A DNA stretch of 64,000 bases from Engraulis encrasicolus (GCF_034702125.1 NC_085876.1:1783225-1847224), one strand, 5' to 3'. Positions 11,743 through 22,391 are shown, counted from the first letter of the stretch. Numbers and translations: made by a program. The notes: generated by a model not told the origin, from the sequence alone.

Positions 11743-12403
11743 TAGTGGGGTCGTAGGCATGTGCATTTTTTCTCAGTCATTTCAAATTTGTGTTTAAGTT
11801 TGGTTTTCACTCCCAAGTTGAAGTTTATGGTCTATAGAACAATTTGAGTTCGAGTGTCAAACACACAGACAACAAAATGGCCTGCGGGGGGCGCTCTAAA
11901 ATATATAAACTGCTATAACTTTTTATTAGTTTAACCACATTTAACATATGAGGTATGCATGGATTCAGCATTAAGAGGAGGAGCTGCTGAGCTAAGTATT
12001 TGGTCACCAGATTAAAGACACACTATGTCATAAACACGCTTTTAGTCCATGGACAGCAAAATTCAGGGTTTTTTTAAGATAAAGGGTGGAAATGCCCTCC
12101 AAGTTCTAATGAAACATCATTTATTGTTACAAGTTATTGTAAATTGAGCCTGGTATATCATTCAACTTGATTTGTTCAGAATATCCCTGAAGCACAAAGA
12201 TACCTAGGATACTTATACGCAAATATGGCTGCATAAAGCCTATGTGATATTTAGGACCCAACTTGCAACTTTGAGTTTATGAATTTAGGATCACGAGTAT
12301 CAACTTTTTTCGATTAAGCCATATTCTATTCACACATAAAATCACAAAAAAACGTTATATCTGGAAGAAAATAAATCAATAATAACAATAATAATAATAA
12401 TAA
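11743..12403 (+). repeat. Left arm of the long inverted repeat
   Basis: This arm pairs with 14043-15467 on the opposite strand. It preserves the uninterrupted junction ATGGTCTATAGAACAATTTG at about 11826-11845, which is the empty-site version of the insertion point seen in the right arm. Confidence 0.85.
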
Positions 12404-12508
12404 GACTGCATTTCCGGAGAGACAATGCTATTGGTATGCTTGCGGATTATGCACACACACACACAGAGCTGTTGTATACACACACAGAAACACGAGGGAA
12501 AGAGATAG

Positions 12509-12510
<2 letters not shown>

Positions 12511-12601
<91 letters not shown>

Positions 12602-12620
12602 TGTGAGAGAGAGAGAGAGA
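12511..12620. repeat. (GT)45 microsatellite with GA tail
   Basis: An uninterrupted (GT)45 run fills 12511-12600, followed by CTGT and (GA)n to about 12620, then a broken GT tract. Apparent reading frames here on both strands are artefacts of the dinucleotide repeat. Confidence 0.97.
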
Positions 12621-12644
12621 TGTGTGTGTGTGCGTGTGCGTGCA

Positions 12645-12760
12645 TGTATGGAGATGCTTCAGGTGCCTTTCAGCAATGGGTGGGTAGGGAGAGGTAAGGG
12701 TGGGATTCGAACCTGCAACCCTCTGACAGACCAACACCCTACCCAGTAGGCCACTGCCAC
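12645..12760 (-). repeat. tRNA-derived SINE head
   Basis: On the minus strand, starting near 12758, it reads GGCAGTGGCCTACTGGGTAG, then a perfect B-box GGTTCGAATCC (complement of 12703-12713). The A-box-like TGGCCTACTGG and the B-box are about 35 bases apart, as in a tRNA-type Pol III promoter. The body continues toward 12645 and merges with the GT tract, which may have grown from the SINE tail. Confidence 0.75.
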
Positions 12761-13626
12761 TTACTGACAGCAGAGGTCTAAAGTTCTACAAGGCTGCATG
12801 TGTGTGTGTATGACTGAAGATTCTAAAGGTGACAGTTTGGCAGTCAATAGCTGAGTAATATGTGCAGCCTTATTTTTACGCTGTCATATCTCCAAAAGTT
12901 TTGCAAGTTGTCAGATGATATTGACACACAAATGGCACAAACCTGCTCTTCATGTCAAAGCTGAGATCACTTTTCTTGGCCAAATGGTTCAGTCAAAAAA
13001 TGGACATATTCAGGCCTATGCGCTGAGCTGTTCACACATTTTTTTGTAAGTGAATGAGGTCACATCATAGGGATTTTAAAACTGCTCTCTTTGAAACATT
13101 TTTAAGAGTTGGCTTATGATCTTCACACAGTTTGTATTCAGAGCCAATACCTCTCTGACAATGCCTTTACCTAGTTGATACAAAAACCCCAGGACAGGTC
13201 ACCTCTCACTCTAACTGCCACAGTTTGTGACATTATCATCTTGACCATTCATTTCAATTAGGGGGAAAACTGAGGAAAAACAAGTCTGGTGAACGAATGA
13301 AAGGGGGTAGGCCAGCGAAAAATACTCCACCCTGAGACCTTTTCGAGCCGTTCGTTTTGGCACTCGAACCGTGTCTCTATCTCAAACGCTGCAACGATTC
13401 AAAGCCGCCGTACTAATGAATGGCAATTCCCATATGCCGAGGTGAATGGAAAAATTTAGAATAATAATAAAATGTTGATGAACAATTAATATGCTTTCCC
13501 GCAAGCATACTAAATAAACTGTTGGAGTAGAATTAGTATGCTTGCTGGGGGCAAGCAGATTCCTTTGGCAAGCATACTAAATAATACTATAGGACTATTT
13601 CATACATGGTAGACACAATCATCTGC

Positions 13627-13741
13627 TCTGGGAACTGTCCATTTGTTACCAGCGTAGTTGACAGGAATGAAAACCGTTCTTATTATCTGCATTTTCCAGA
13701 AATGCCTGCCAATCTGGTAACAAATGAACAGTTCCCAGATT
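13627..13741. repeat. Hairpin with ~26-bp stem
   Basis: TCTGGGAACTGTCCATTTGT at about 13629 pairs with the inverted copy ending TTCCCAGA at about 13739; the stem runs through GTTACCAG with about one mismatch. The loop is about 60 bases. It lies in the centre of the long inverted repeat. It could be the end pair of a very small MITE or a transcript hairpin. Confidence 0.65.
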
Positions 13742-14025
13742 TGGACTACACCACCAAAGCAATGCAGTTGCCAAAGATGTTTTCCAACTAGAGGTGAAGT
13801 GCAGCTGTTTTTGTAGTTGTACAAATAGACCTGCCAGATCTCGGTGCAAGTGCATGAAGGCAGAGTTAAAGTGCACATACAATTTCTAAGACTGACCACT
13901 GACTGTTTTTGCATGTGTTCTCTGTCATAGTTATTGTAGAGTGGAGTATTGGAATAAATGTTAGCCCTATGGTCTTCTGTTTACTTTTTGAATGCAAGAA
14001 AAAATGATGTTCCCCATAGTATTTA

Positions 14026-14050
14026 TCATCATCATCATCATCACTATTAC

Positions 14051-14084
<34 letters not shown>
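14026..14084. repeat. (ATC)n(ATT)n microsatellite
   Basis: Five ATC units are followed by a run of ATT units. The ATT part corresponds to an AAT run at the end of the opposite arm (about 12378-12402). Confidence 0.9.
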
Positions 14085-14622
14085 GATTTACTTTCTTCCA
14101 GATATAAAGTGTTTAAATTGTGAATAAAATGATGGCTTGATTGAAAAAAAGCTGGTACTCATGATCCTAAATTGATATACTCAAAGTTGCAAGTTGGGTC
14201 CTAAATATCACATAGGCTTTATGCAGCTATATTTGTTTATATGTATCTTAAGTATATGTGTGCTTCAGGGATATTCTGAACAAATCAAGTTAAGTGATAA
14301 CCCAGGCTTTATTTACAATAAATTGAAACAATAAATTATGTTTCATTGCAACTTGGAGGGCATTTCCACCCTTTATCTTAAAAAAGCCCGAATTTAGCTG
14401 TCCATTGGCCAAAAGTGTGTTTATTACATATTGTGTCTTTAATCTGGTAACCAACTATTTAGCCAACCGGGTTCTCCTCTTCATGCTGAATCCATACATA
14501 CCTCATATGTTAAATTTGGTTTAACTAATCAAAAATTATAGCAGTTTATATATTTTAGAGTGCCCCCCGCAGGCCATTTTGTTATTTGTGTGTTCAACAC
14601 TCGAACTCAAATTGTTTCTATT

Positions 14623-15384
14623 GGGAGGGAAAGTGGAAAACAGCGATCCTAGCGGTTACGTTCCAAACACCAGGGTGATCCTATTGAAACTCCCATAGAC
14701 AAGTTTTTTAAAAAATCCCACAAAGATATGACTTGGAACTATAACACCAGACACATTTTTCAGCGTACACAATAGCATGAACTACTACCTGTGAAAATCT
14801 CAAGTCATTTTTTGCCCTTTTAAGAAAAATAGAAATTGTGCCAATCTGGTCGGAAACGGACTACAGCTCCCAGCATGCTGTGCTTCGCGCCTCGTTGACA
14901 ACACAGAGAAACAAATGAACGCGAACGAACGCAAGTTCTTCGCATATCTTCACATTCTTGTAATCCTATGAGTTCCACATTGTCTTCTTATTACACATAT
15001 ATACACGCGATCATTTTGGTATGGTTTTAAATTCTCTAGTAGATATGATGGCTTCTGTGGTGACGAGTAACCACCTCTCTGGCTCATGTTTGGCTATGCT
15101 AATTTGGCTATGCTAATTACATGGAGTAAACAAGCCACACATGCCAGTCAGTGTAGTTCTGTATTAGCTTTTTAAAGAATATTAAAATCAGCTCAGATCA
15201 GTGAAAAACCGAACATTTTACCACCTGGTTCGATAAAACGGGCCAACATGCCCATAATATGACTGCCACTACTTCTACTTCGTCGTCAGGGCCGAGATGT
15301 AATTTTTCAAAGAAAAAAAACATTCATTTGTTGCAGGGGGTTGGAACGTTGCCAGCAGGGGGCGATGAGATTACTTTCCCTCCC
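14623..15384. mobile_element. Insert in right arm of the long inverted repeat
   Basis: This 762-bp block begins GGGAGGGAAAGT and ends ACTTTCCCTCCC, a perfect 12-bp inverted repeat. It separates TTGTTTCTATT from TATAGACCCTAAAC, sequences that are contiguous in the left arm, so the empty site is known. The likely target duplication is only TA or TAT. No coding region is seen; superfamily not assigned. Confidence 0.85.
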
Positions 15385-15467
15385 TATAGACCCTAAACTT
15401 CAACTTGGAAGTGAAAACCAAACTTAAACATCAATTTGAAATGACTGAGCCTATTACGACCCCACTA

Positions 15468-15984
15468 TAATGTCATGGCTCTTCTTTTTAATGTCACTGA
15501 TGTGGCGAGTCATTTCAAACCTTTTAATGGTCAAAAGAAGAGAAGTTGTTGTAAACGTGACAGCGATCGATTGGTTTGACTTTTTCTGGTTAGCTCACCC
15601 AGTATGGTATAGAGAGCTCTACTGTTTGCATTTGCTAGCATTGTTGGCAGTTGCTAGCTGTAGAGCTCAACCTCACGATTGCGCAATCATTTGAAATCCT
15701 GGTCGTGGCACATGCGTAAATCGCTCAGTTAAAGCAGTGCTACGACCCGATTTGACACATTCGCTGTTAAGCATGTCCTCATCTCCACCTCAGCTGCGCA
15801 TGCTCCCTCCTCTCCAGACTGGGGAAACGTGTCTGTCGCACAGTGGGCGCATGCGGCTCGTATAGTGTAAGAACATTAGTCGTGAGATGTGAACTTTTAA
15901 ATAGTGAAATTCCCTCGTGCAGTGTGAGCAGGAACTTAACACCCATGAGTGAAAATATTGCACAGTGTATGCCCGCCTCGAGTT
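15468..15984. other. No recognisable gene
   Basis: Short frames on both strands lack protein-like features. No transposon termini are seen. Confidence 0.45.
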
Positions 15985-16121
15985 AGACATGACGCGTCCA
16001 AGTTCGTAATGAGATTATGTTGCCATTGGAGTAGGGGATCTGCAAGAGGAGCACATCTTGTGCAAAGATGTTTCATTCCCGCTGTGTTAATCGTCCATCG
16101 CTGAGTTTTTCGTAGCAAGTG

Positions 16122-16472
16122 TTAGCCTGATAAAAACCAGCCTAAATGTGAGACTGGATGTGTAATTTAGTCTGGCTCCGATGACCGATATATACGAAGA
16201 TTGTTGATGAGAACAACCTGTTGTTTTTCAAACCGTGCCTGTGCCTATAGGCCGGCGCTCTGACCAATCAGCGATCTTTCTCGTTGATGTGCTTTCCCAA
16301 CGTTGCGAGCTTCGTCGTCACTCCCTCAAAACCCTGCCCGCTTTGATTCAAAACAAATCTCTGCGATACGATTGGTTTGCCAGACTCAGGGCACAGTGTT
16401 CAACTGTTCTCCGACCAATCGCAGCTAAAAAAAATGTGGCGTCCAGTGAGTGGCGTTGGTTTACTAGGCTAA
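16122..16472. mobile_element. MITE nested in the interspersed repeat
   Basis: The ends TTAGCCTGATAAAAACC and GGTTTACTAGGCTAA are imperfect inverted repeats. GCAAGTG flanks both sides (16115-16121 and 16473-16479), a 7-bp direct repeat consistent with a hAT-like target duplication. The related repeat at 55220-55640 lacks this block, which supports the insertion. Confidence 0.75.
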
Positions 16473-16674
16473 GCAAGTGTGTGTGGCAGTGCGACACACG
16501 CACTCATGCCAGTAGTGTTGCCAGGGTGACCAACCACATCCTCAACTTGCCAACTGAACGACGTGGGGCAAATTAATTGTTATTACAGCATTTTAAAATA
16601 AATTTGTTCAGCAATGAAGTGTAACAGTATTAGATAAGTATTAATCCACTTGAGTGTGTGTGTTTGTGCTCGAT

Positions 16675-16747
16675 GTATAACGGGGAAGGGGAGGTTTACG
16701 GCACTCTGCTATGCCTCATGCCCCACTCCCCTTACCCGTTAAAAATC
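16675..16747. repeat. Terminal palindrome of interspersed repeat
   Basis: GTATAACGGGGAAGGGGAGG pairs with CCCCTTACCCGTTAAAAAT across a short loop rich in GCC/TGC. The same palindrome, better preserved, is at 55522-55595. Confidence 0.75.
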
Positions 16748-16850
16748 TAGCACAACCCCACGGCCTCTAGTGGGTTATTCCTTAATTGAGGATTGGTGGT
16801 GACAATGCTGTGAATGGATCTGTAAATTCTATTACACTTCACTTTCAAAT

Positions 16851-17090
16851 ACAGTGGTGATCATAAGTTTACATTACCCTGGCGGAATATATGCTTTCTT
16901 AGCAATTTCTCTTAGAATATGAAGGATTACACAACACTGTGTTTACTCTTTCAAAATCAGAATCACAACACAAACTGCCTAAAATTACCCTGATCAAAAG
17001 TTTCAATACCCCATGTCGTCACTGTGTGGGCATGTACCGTTATGCTTGGGGTTTACCCTGAGTGGCTCAATGGTGTTGAGATCAGTGTTG
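16851..17090 (+). mobile_element. Tc1/mariner-like element end (fragment)
   Basis: It begins TACAGTGGTGATCATAAGTT, the familiar start of a vertebrate Tc1-like terminal repeat with the TA target, and repeats the motif internally (CCTGATCAAAAGTTTC, about 16989). The opposite end was not found. It is a truncated, noncoding fragment. Confidence 0.55.
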
Positions 17091-18078
17091 CCAAAAGAAA
17101 ATCGGACAAAGACGCTATTGGCTCCCTGAAAAGTCGATAGATGACGTAATGACGTTACGTATGACGTCACGCACGCCGCGCTGATCTAAAAATATGCTTA
17201 CAATTGTGTTGAAGTAATTCTTCACTTTAATACAGTACACATATCGTTTCACTTCTAATTTTGTCTGACACTGTTTATAAAACAAAATCTTCGTCTATCA
17301 TAATACACCATTTTGGATTTGAACAACTAAGAACCTGTTTTTGCCACATTTTGAAGAAGTGTGATGCTTGCCACTGCATAGGCAGCACAACACGCCAGAC
17401 ACACGCCAACTAGTAAGACACAACAATATGGAGTGTACCAAAGTGGGTGAAACAATAATGTAACATTATGCTACTTCCAAACAGGAAGCGCATCGGTAAC
17501 ACGGATAACTAAGATCAACATTCATCATTAAAATAACGGATTTCACCGTACATACGACGGCTGATTCTCAGGACAGTGATTCCTTCAAACCAGTGTCCAC
17601 AAGAGAACACAGGTGAACAAACAACCTGGGGAAACACAGCAGCATTCGAAATGACCTTCATTCATTTAGGGCCTTTTTGAAGGCAGTAGTTTGGTCAAGG
17701 CTATGAACGCTGTCTAGAAGAATCTCACTTTGGATAATTGAGAAAACAGTCACTGTGAATTTTGCATACGTGAGGTGGGATACGTGAGGTGGAGGGCATA
17801 ATAATAATAAAGGGCAAGGACATAAAGCATGCCCTCCAATAGCAAGTCTTTTTCGAATACTGCAATGGGTGTGTTCCCCACAGCTAGCATGCATTTGGAG
17901 GGGACAGTGATGAGGACTGGACAGGAGAGGGTCCGTTTCTGCAGGTATGAGTTTGGATCCTAGATTTCCTGCAGAATAGAAACAATTTTGCTACAAGCGC
18001 TGTGTGGATCCAGACTTTTTATACGGGTGCTACAACAGTAACATGGGAGTTGTCAAGCCACCCCACACTCATCATAGC
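17091..18078. other. No recognisable gene
   Basis: The segment starts CAGTGTTGCCAAAAG, which resembles a hAT end, but no partner end was found. A palindromic CRE-like TGACGTCA occurs at about 17162-17169. Nothing else is supported. Confidence 0.4.
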
Positions 18079-18432
18079 TCATGATAAGTAGAATGTCCAT
18101 AATGCGGCACTGAGCGCAGGGGCACTGCGCGTCAGGGCACTGAGCCTGACTAATGCCGCCATAGACGGCCCGATGTTAGGCATCTGCTGGAGGCCATATA
18201 GAGGGGCATCCTGCATGGCCGCAAAAGCCCTGCATAGCAATCGCTGGGGAGTAAAAAAAAAAAACGTCTGGGTACCGTCCAGCATCTCTGCAGCTCCTGG
18301 GTGTAGGGGGCTGAGGGTGGCATGAAGCTTCTGAAGAAGACGTTCTGTTGAGGCTGGTCCACCGGGGGCGAGTCCTACCCCAGGCGGGCCAGTGCGGCCT
18401 TCAAGGGGGGCTGAATGATGGAGCGCCCACAC
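18079..18432 (-). CDS. Unrecognised GC-rich open frame
   Basis: A 117-codon minus-strand frame stays open across a GC-rich block with balanced, non-repetitive amino acid content apart from a run of Phe (FFFFF) made by an A12 run at about 18249-18260. A second frame overlaps it (18150-18362), which weakens the case. Leu, Ala and Pro-rich composition would fit a retroelement gag or recombinase fragment, but I do not recognise a domain. The A12 run may be a slippage-prone frameshift point. Confidence 0.25.
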   Translation of the reverse strand: MWALHHSAPLEGRTGPPGVGLAPGGPASTERLLQKLHATLSPLHPGAAEMLDGTQTFFFFTPQRLLCRAFAAMQDAPLYGLQQMPNIGPSMAALVRLSALTRSAPALSAALWTFYLS

Positions 18433-18886
18433 TCCGACGCCGCCACTGAGCCAGGGCTGGTGGCCATTTTTTTCACTGTTCTCAAATCAGATATTTAAAT
18501 GGGATTAAAATGGGATTAATTCGATAAATTAAGTCCAATGCCTATAGATTTTTTCGATTTTATTATATGGTGTGACGTCATCGGTCGAATGCTCCATTCA
18601 TTTCAACGGGGCTCCCCAACGTTCGCACGTCTGTTATTTTTCGATAACGGACGGGTTGGTCTATAACAGACCGCTGTCAATGGCAACAAGACTTTTCACT
18701 GCTAAAGCGACTTTTCAACAAGACTCTAATCAGCTGCTGTCCTGGCTACCTAGCTGTTGCCTAGCGGTGTTCCACAACGGCACTGTTTTGTTTTGCGCAG
18801 CAACAATCTTTTGACATTAAAAACTATAATAGACTTAACATTAAATAGGCCTAAAGAAATGTCCCCGATATCCATATAATAAGCGG

Positions 18887-19025
18887 GTTAACCTTCGGCG
18901 AGTCGGTCGCTTTGTGGAATAGCAGCACTGGAATAGCAGTGGAATAGCAGCTCCGCGTCGGGGTCTAAAGATTCTCTCTGTCGTGCTGCTATTCCACGGT
19001 AGCGACCTTCTCGCCGAACATTAAC
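18887..19025. repeat. Large foldback hairpin
   Basis: GTTAACCTTCGGCGAGTCGG at 18887 pairs with the inverted copy ending TCTCGCCGAACATTAAC at about 19025. The stem continues through GGTCGC...GTGGAATAGCAGC with a few mismatches. GGAATAGCAG occurs three times in tandem on the left arm. Stem length about 42 bases. Confidence 0.8.
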
Positions 19026-19871
19026 CCTTACTTAATCGAGTCCCAGCCCAAGCAGGAACCCATAGGAACTGAGCCCATGACTCATGACCCATTTCATTTG
19101 ATAAATCTTGGCGAGATGTTCCCACTAAGGATGCGGTCAGTGGTAGTGATAAATTGACCCGAAAATTGCAGTGAAATATGCCTTCTGACTGTTGTTTAGC
19201 ATTTGGATGACCTATTTTTCCCCAGACGCCGTTGAATAGCAGTAGACATCCAGCCAGTAGGTGGCAATAGTTTGTTGTTTGTGTAGACATCAAGGAGCGA
19301 GGTAGAACGGCTGTCTTTGAGCGGGTCTGGCTACAAAAATGACAGCTTGCATACAAACCATAGATATTAACGTAAACAAACACACCCCCATTTCCGGTCG
19401 CGCTTAGTAATACTTGTCAAACCAATACAATCAATGAAGACGGACAATAATGATAATATATCTTCTCTGGAAGCGTATTTCGTGGTGTTTCCGAGCCAAC
19501 GTATAGCTGCCCACCTCTGACCACTCTGAATTTCATGTCTCTGCAAACGAAAGTTTAATGCCATTTTATGATTGATTGCTTGAGTGCTCCATTGGAGTCA
19601 ATGTAAAGGTGGGGGGGCTGCAGTCTTGAATACCCAAATGCTCCGTTCAGCACCAAATGTCAAAATTGTGATGAGGACATTTCTACTTCACGCCAGAAGT
19701 CACACAAACAGGGTTTAATGTCTAAAATAGCGAACCACCACTGTAATGTGAATGGGAGGGCCTCACAAAGAAAGGTAGAAGATATTAAGGTAGGGCTGTG
19801 TGCGCACGCATGTGTGTGTCCTCCTATGTTACTGCAATACAACCACGCATGTTTTATTCAAAGATGACTAA
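19026..19871. other. No recognisable gene
   Basis: Minus-strand frames at 19021-19383 and 19367-19564 are open but lack recognisable domains or splice-bounded structure. No transposon termini found. Confidence 0.4.
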
Positions 19872-20050
19872 TCTGGGGTAGTTTTGTTGTTACTGGTAAA
19901 GATAAACGTGTAAAAACATTTCCTCACTGACAGGTTAGGGATTGTTCTGGCTTGGGCACAGTTTAGCATTCTTTAGCTTTTAGCTATTAGGGTTAACGTG
20001 AATGCAAGGTCCCCACAAAGATAGGAAGGGCACCACAAAGATATTAAGGT
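19872..20050 (+). repeat. Interspersed repeat with CAGGTTAGG module, copy 2
   Basis: It matches 5223-5410 in order: CTGGGGTAGTTTTGTTGTTA, CTGACAGGTTAGG, TTTAGCATT, CCCCACAAAGATAGGAAGGG. It too ends in a GT-rich tract (20050-20080). Confidence 0.65.
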
Positions 20051-20329
20051 GTGTGTGCGTGTGCGTGCATGTGTGTGAGAGCAGCCATGCATTGTGGCTC
20101 CATCTGTGTCCAATGTTGCTGTATTCTGTATTTAACATGAGTGTGTGATAGGCCATGCTTTGGTGCTGTAATCCGTAGCCGTGTATGTGTGTCTCTGTGT
20201 GTGACAGGTCATGTGTTTTTGTATAACGTGTGTCCCCTGTTGCAGTATTAATCTTACCTCTTGGCATCAAGAGACACACATATACTACATACAGAGAGGA
20301 CGAGCAACTGAGAGATAGAGAAGCAGTGT

Positions 20330-20369
20330 GTGTGTGTGAGAGAGAGAGAGACTGAGAGGGGGGAGCAGG

Positions 20370-20400
<31 letters not shown>

Positions 20401-20410
20401 CGAGAGCGAG
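20330..20410. repeat. (GA)n purine tract
   Basis: A GA/GGGA-rich purine run of about 70 bases follows a short (GT)n. Reading frames here are repeat artefacts. Confidence 0.9.
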
Positions 20411-20699
20411 CTTGTGTGTGTCACAGGCAGAATGTTTCAGGGGAATGGTGCCCTACAGAAAATCACAAAGATCATTTCCTCACCGGCGTCTCTGTGTTGT
20501 ACCGGAAATAGAGATGTCCTTCTAACCACACAGCCCTCCAAAACCACACACACACACACACACGCACACAGAGTGCCAGAGGCATACATACTAAAAATGT
20601 GTGAGTGTGTGTGTGTTCAGAGAGAGAGCGAGAGAGAGGTGTGTTTAATGATGATATCACTCTGTTATTCTCTTTGATCTCAGAGCCCCTGGTGCAGGA

Positions 20700-21120
20700 C
20701 CGCTATGGATCTCTTTCTCTTTCCTCATCCCCCTCTCCTGTCCTCCCCACTTCTCCATTACACCTCCTCTCATCCACCTCTCCTCTCCTCTCAGAGCCCC
20801 TGGGGCTCTTTCCTCTCCACTTATCCCTCTCTCCTCTCCTCTGTCCTCCTCCTTTCTGCTTATTTCAGTCCCCCCTTTGTCCCCTCATCTTTCTCTCTTT
20901 CATTCCATGTGCTTATTGGCCTTTGTGTCTTTTACCCCTTTTCACCCTTCTTTTCTTCTCTCATCCATTTCTGCTCTCCTCTATTTCTACTCTTTCGTCC
21001 TTTCTTTTTTTCACTGTGTCCAATCGCTCCCCACTTAACCATCCCTTTCCCCCCTCTCCTCCTTTATCAAATTTCTTTGCTATCCTCCTCTCGTATTCCT
21101 CTGCTCTCCTCCTCCTTTTG
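20700..21120. repeat. Pyrimidine-rich tract (CT/TCC-rich)
   Basis: About 420 bases of plus-strand strongly pyrimidine-biased sequence, with CTCTCCT and CCTCTCC units and a duplicated TCAGAGCCCCTGG phrase (20681 and 20793). It forms long open frames on the plus strand that reflect composition and not coding. It is followed by (GT)n at 21134-21155. Confidence 0.8.
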
Positions 21121-21226
21121 TGCATGTGTACACGTGTGTGTGTGTGTGTGTGTGTGCAAAGGGCAGTGGCTGAGTTTAAATGTTTCATGCGTGGAGCCCA
21201 TGTGGCGCCTTATGCTGCAGGAGGGT

Positions 21227-21228
<2 letters not shown>

Positions 21229-21296
<68 letters not shown>
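21229..21296. repeat. (GT)22(GA)12 compound microsatellite
   Basis: GT repeats to 21272 followed directly by GA repeats to about 21296, the same GT-then-GA order seen at 12511, 20330 and 29309. Confidence 0.95.
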
Positions 21297-21303
<7 letters not shown>

Positions 21304-22196
21304 AATTATGGCTGTACAAGGGTTGTTGGTTTGGATCAGATGAATCAGACTGCCCATCTATGACATATACCGACCATATCATTAGCTGTGTGTGTGTGTG
21401 TGCGTGCATCTGTGACCATCGTGGCCGTAAGAGAGTTGGTGTGATGGGGGGAATAAACACAATGAATGAGACTGCCAACCCATGACACACACTGACCATT
21501 TCATTAGATGCAGGCACGTGCACTCCAATACGGCAGGGGAGGCACGGCCTCACCAGCCAGACCTGAGAATGATGAGCTGCAGTAAATGTGAATAATAGTA
21601 ACAATAACAGCTATTGTTTTCGAGCATCTGCACCATAACTACCATTTGAGCAGTATTTAAACAGTTTCACTCATTTTCAATCATTTCCGTGGCCAAAATC
21701 ATAATATTTGCCCATTTCATGTCAAATTGCTCCGAATACGGTGAAATTGGGGCAACTCTGAACTGGCCTCACCCCGGATTGCGCAATCCCTCGCTCGTTA
21801 ACAAGCTTCAGCGCATGCGCCATTTTGCTCGTTCTGTGAATGCAACCTGGTAATATTGTATTAAACGTTTTTATACACTTAATAGAAGTATGTATGGTGT
21901 GCCCTCAATTCCTGATAATGTTCTACTATTTTCTACTTGTGATTATCATTTCTTTACTCTGAACGCTTTGGCATAACGCCCACTGAAATATACAGTGGTG
22001 AGGCCAGCAGTAGCCTGGCCGCAGACTCCTTCTGGCATTGAGAGTATTGCTGGCCAGTTACGTCATAGCGAATCTGAAGTTCCCAATACAGTCAGTCGGT
22101 GTTGTTGGCTAGCTTGTTCACTTTGTCTGCTACAAGTGGATTTCATAACGAAACTAAGAGCATTCTCAAAGTTGGATTTCCAAGAGGAAAATATGT

Positions 22197-22391
22197 GATA
22201 AAGAATGGAGGACCGACAGAGCTGAAGGGTTTGCTACTGCAGGTGACGGTCAGAAGGTTATAACTACCCGATCATTTCAAAGTGAGTGGTACAACAGAAA
22301 CTATTTTTGTTTCCCCTGTGTCTTGTTTGCAACCGGCGAGAATGTGTGGAAGACCATTCGCATGGAATTGTACGACTTAACAATTTACTAA
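22197..22391 (+). pseudogene. hAT transposase N-terminus, TTF-type zinc finger relic
   Basis: The frame encodes a TTF-type zinc-finger signature: SEWYNRNYFCFPCVLF followed by GENVWKT, matching the usual pattern of W-Y, FCFPC-LF and VW in ZMYM1-like/hAT proteins. It stops at TAA (22389-22391). A related copy at 48600-49152 keeps the following coding segment that is deleted here: between about 22552 and 22553 roughly 190 bases are missing relative to that copy. A possible donor site AAAGGTAAG follows at about 22582-22590. Confidence 0.7.

Larger units (their letters stand above)
11743..15467. mobile_element. Long inverted-repeat (foldback-like) element
   Basis: The first ~660 bp (11743-12403) are repeated in inverted orientation at the far end (14043-15467, after removing a 762-bp insert at 14623-15384). 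The outer ends read TAGTGGGGTCGTA and TACGACCCCACTA. Flanking TAAT/TAAT or a TA duplication is possible. The arms pair through GCCTGCGGGGGGCGC, the CTCCAAGTT and GCAAGTTGGGTCC phrases and finish in (ATT)n runs. The 1.64-kb centre holds a (GT)45 microsatellite, a SINE and a small hairpin. There is no transposase. Confidence 0.75.
15985..16830 (+). repeat. Interspersed repeat, copy 1 (interrupted)
   Basis: Its flanks (15985-16110 and 16505-16830) match 55220-55640: shared phrases are AATGAGATTATGTTGC, GGGGCAAATTAATTGTTATT and a terminal palindrome. A MITE at 16122-16472 interrupts this copy. The repeat probably is an old nonautonomous DNA element, because it ends in a long hairpin and has no coding region. 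Confidence 0.75.

Noticed and set aside
12376..12749. Overlapping frames rich in Thr-His and Cys-Val on both strands
   Set aside because: They are translations of the (GT)45 microsatellite.
17088..17110. hAT end CAGTGTTGCCAAAAG
   Set aside because: No matching right end or 8-bp duplication was found in the following kilobases.
17162..17169. CRE-type TGACGTCA as a regulatory site
   Set aside because: A single 8-mer without a nearby gene is not enough to call a functional site.
20605..21363. 252-codon plus-strand frame
   Set aside because: It is produced by the pyrimidine-rich tract and GT/GA repeats (Ser/Leu/Pro and Cys/Val runs). No domain and no codon structure.
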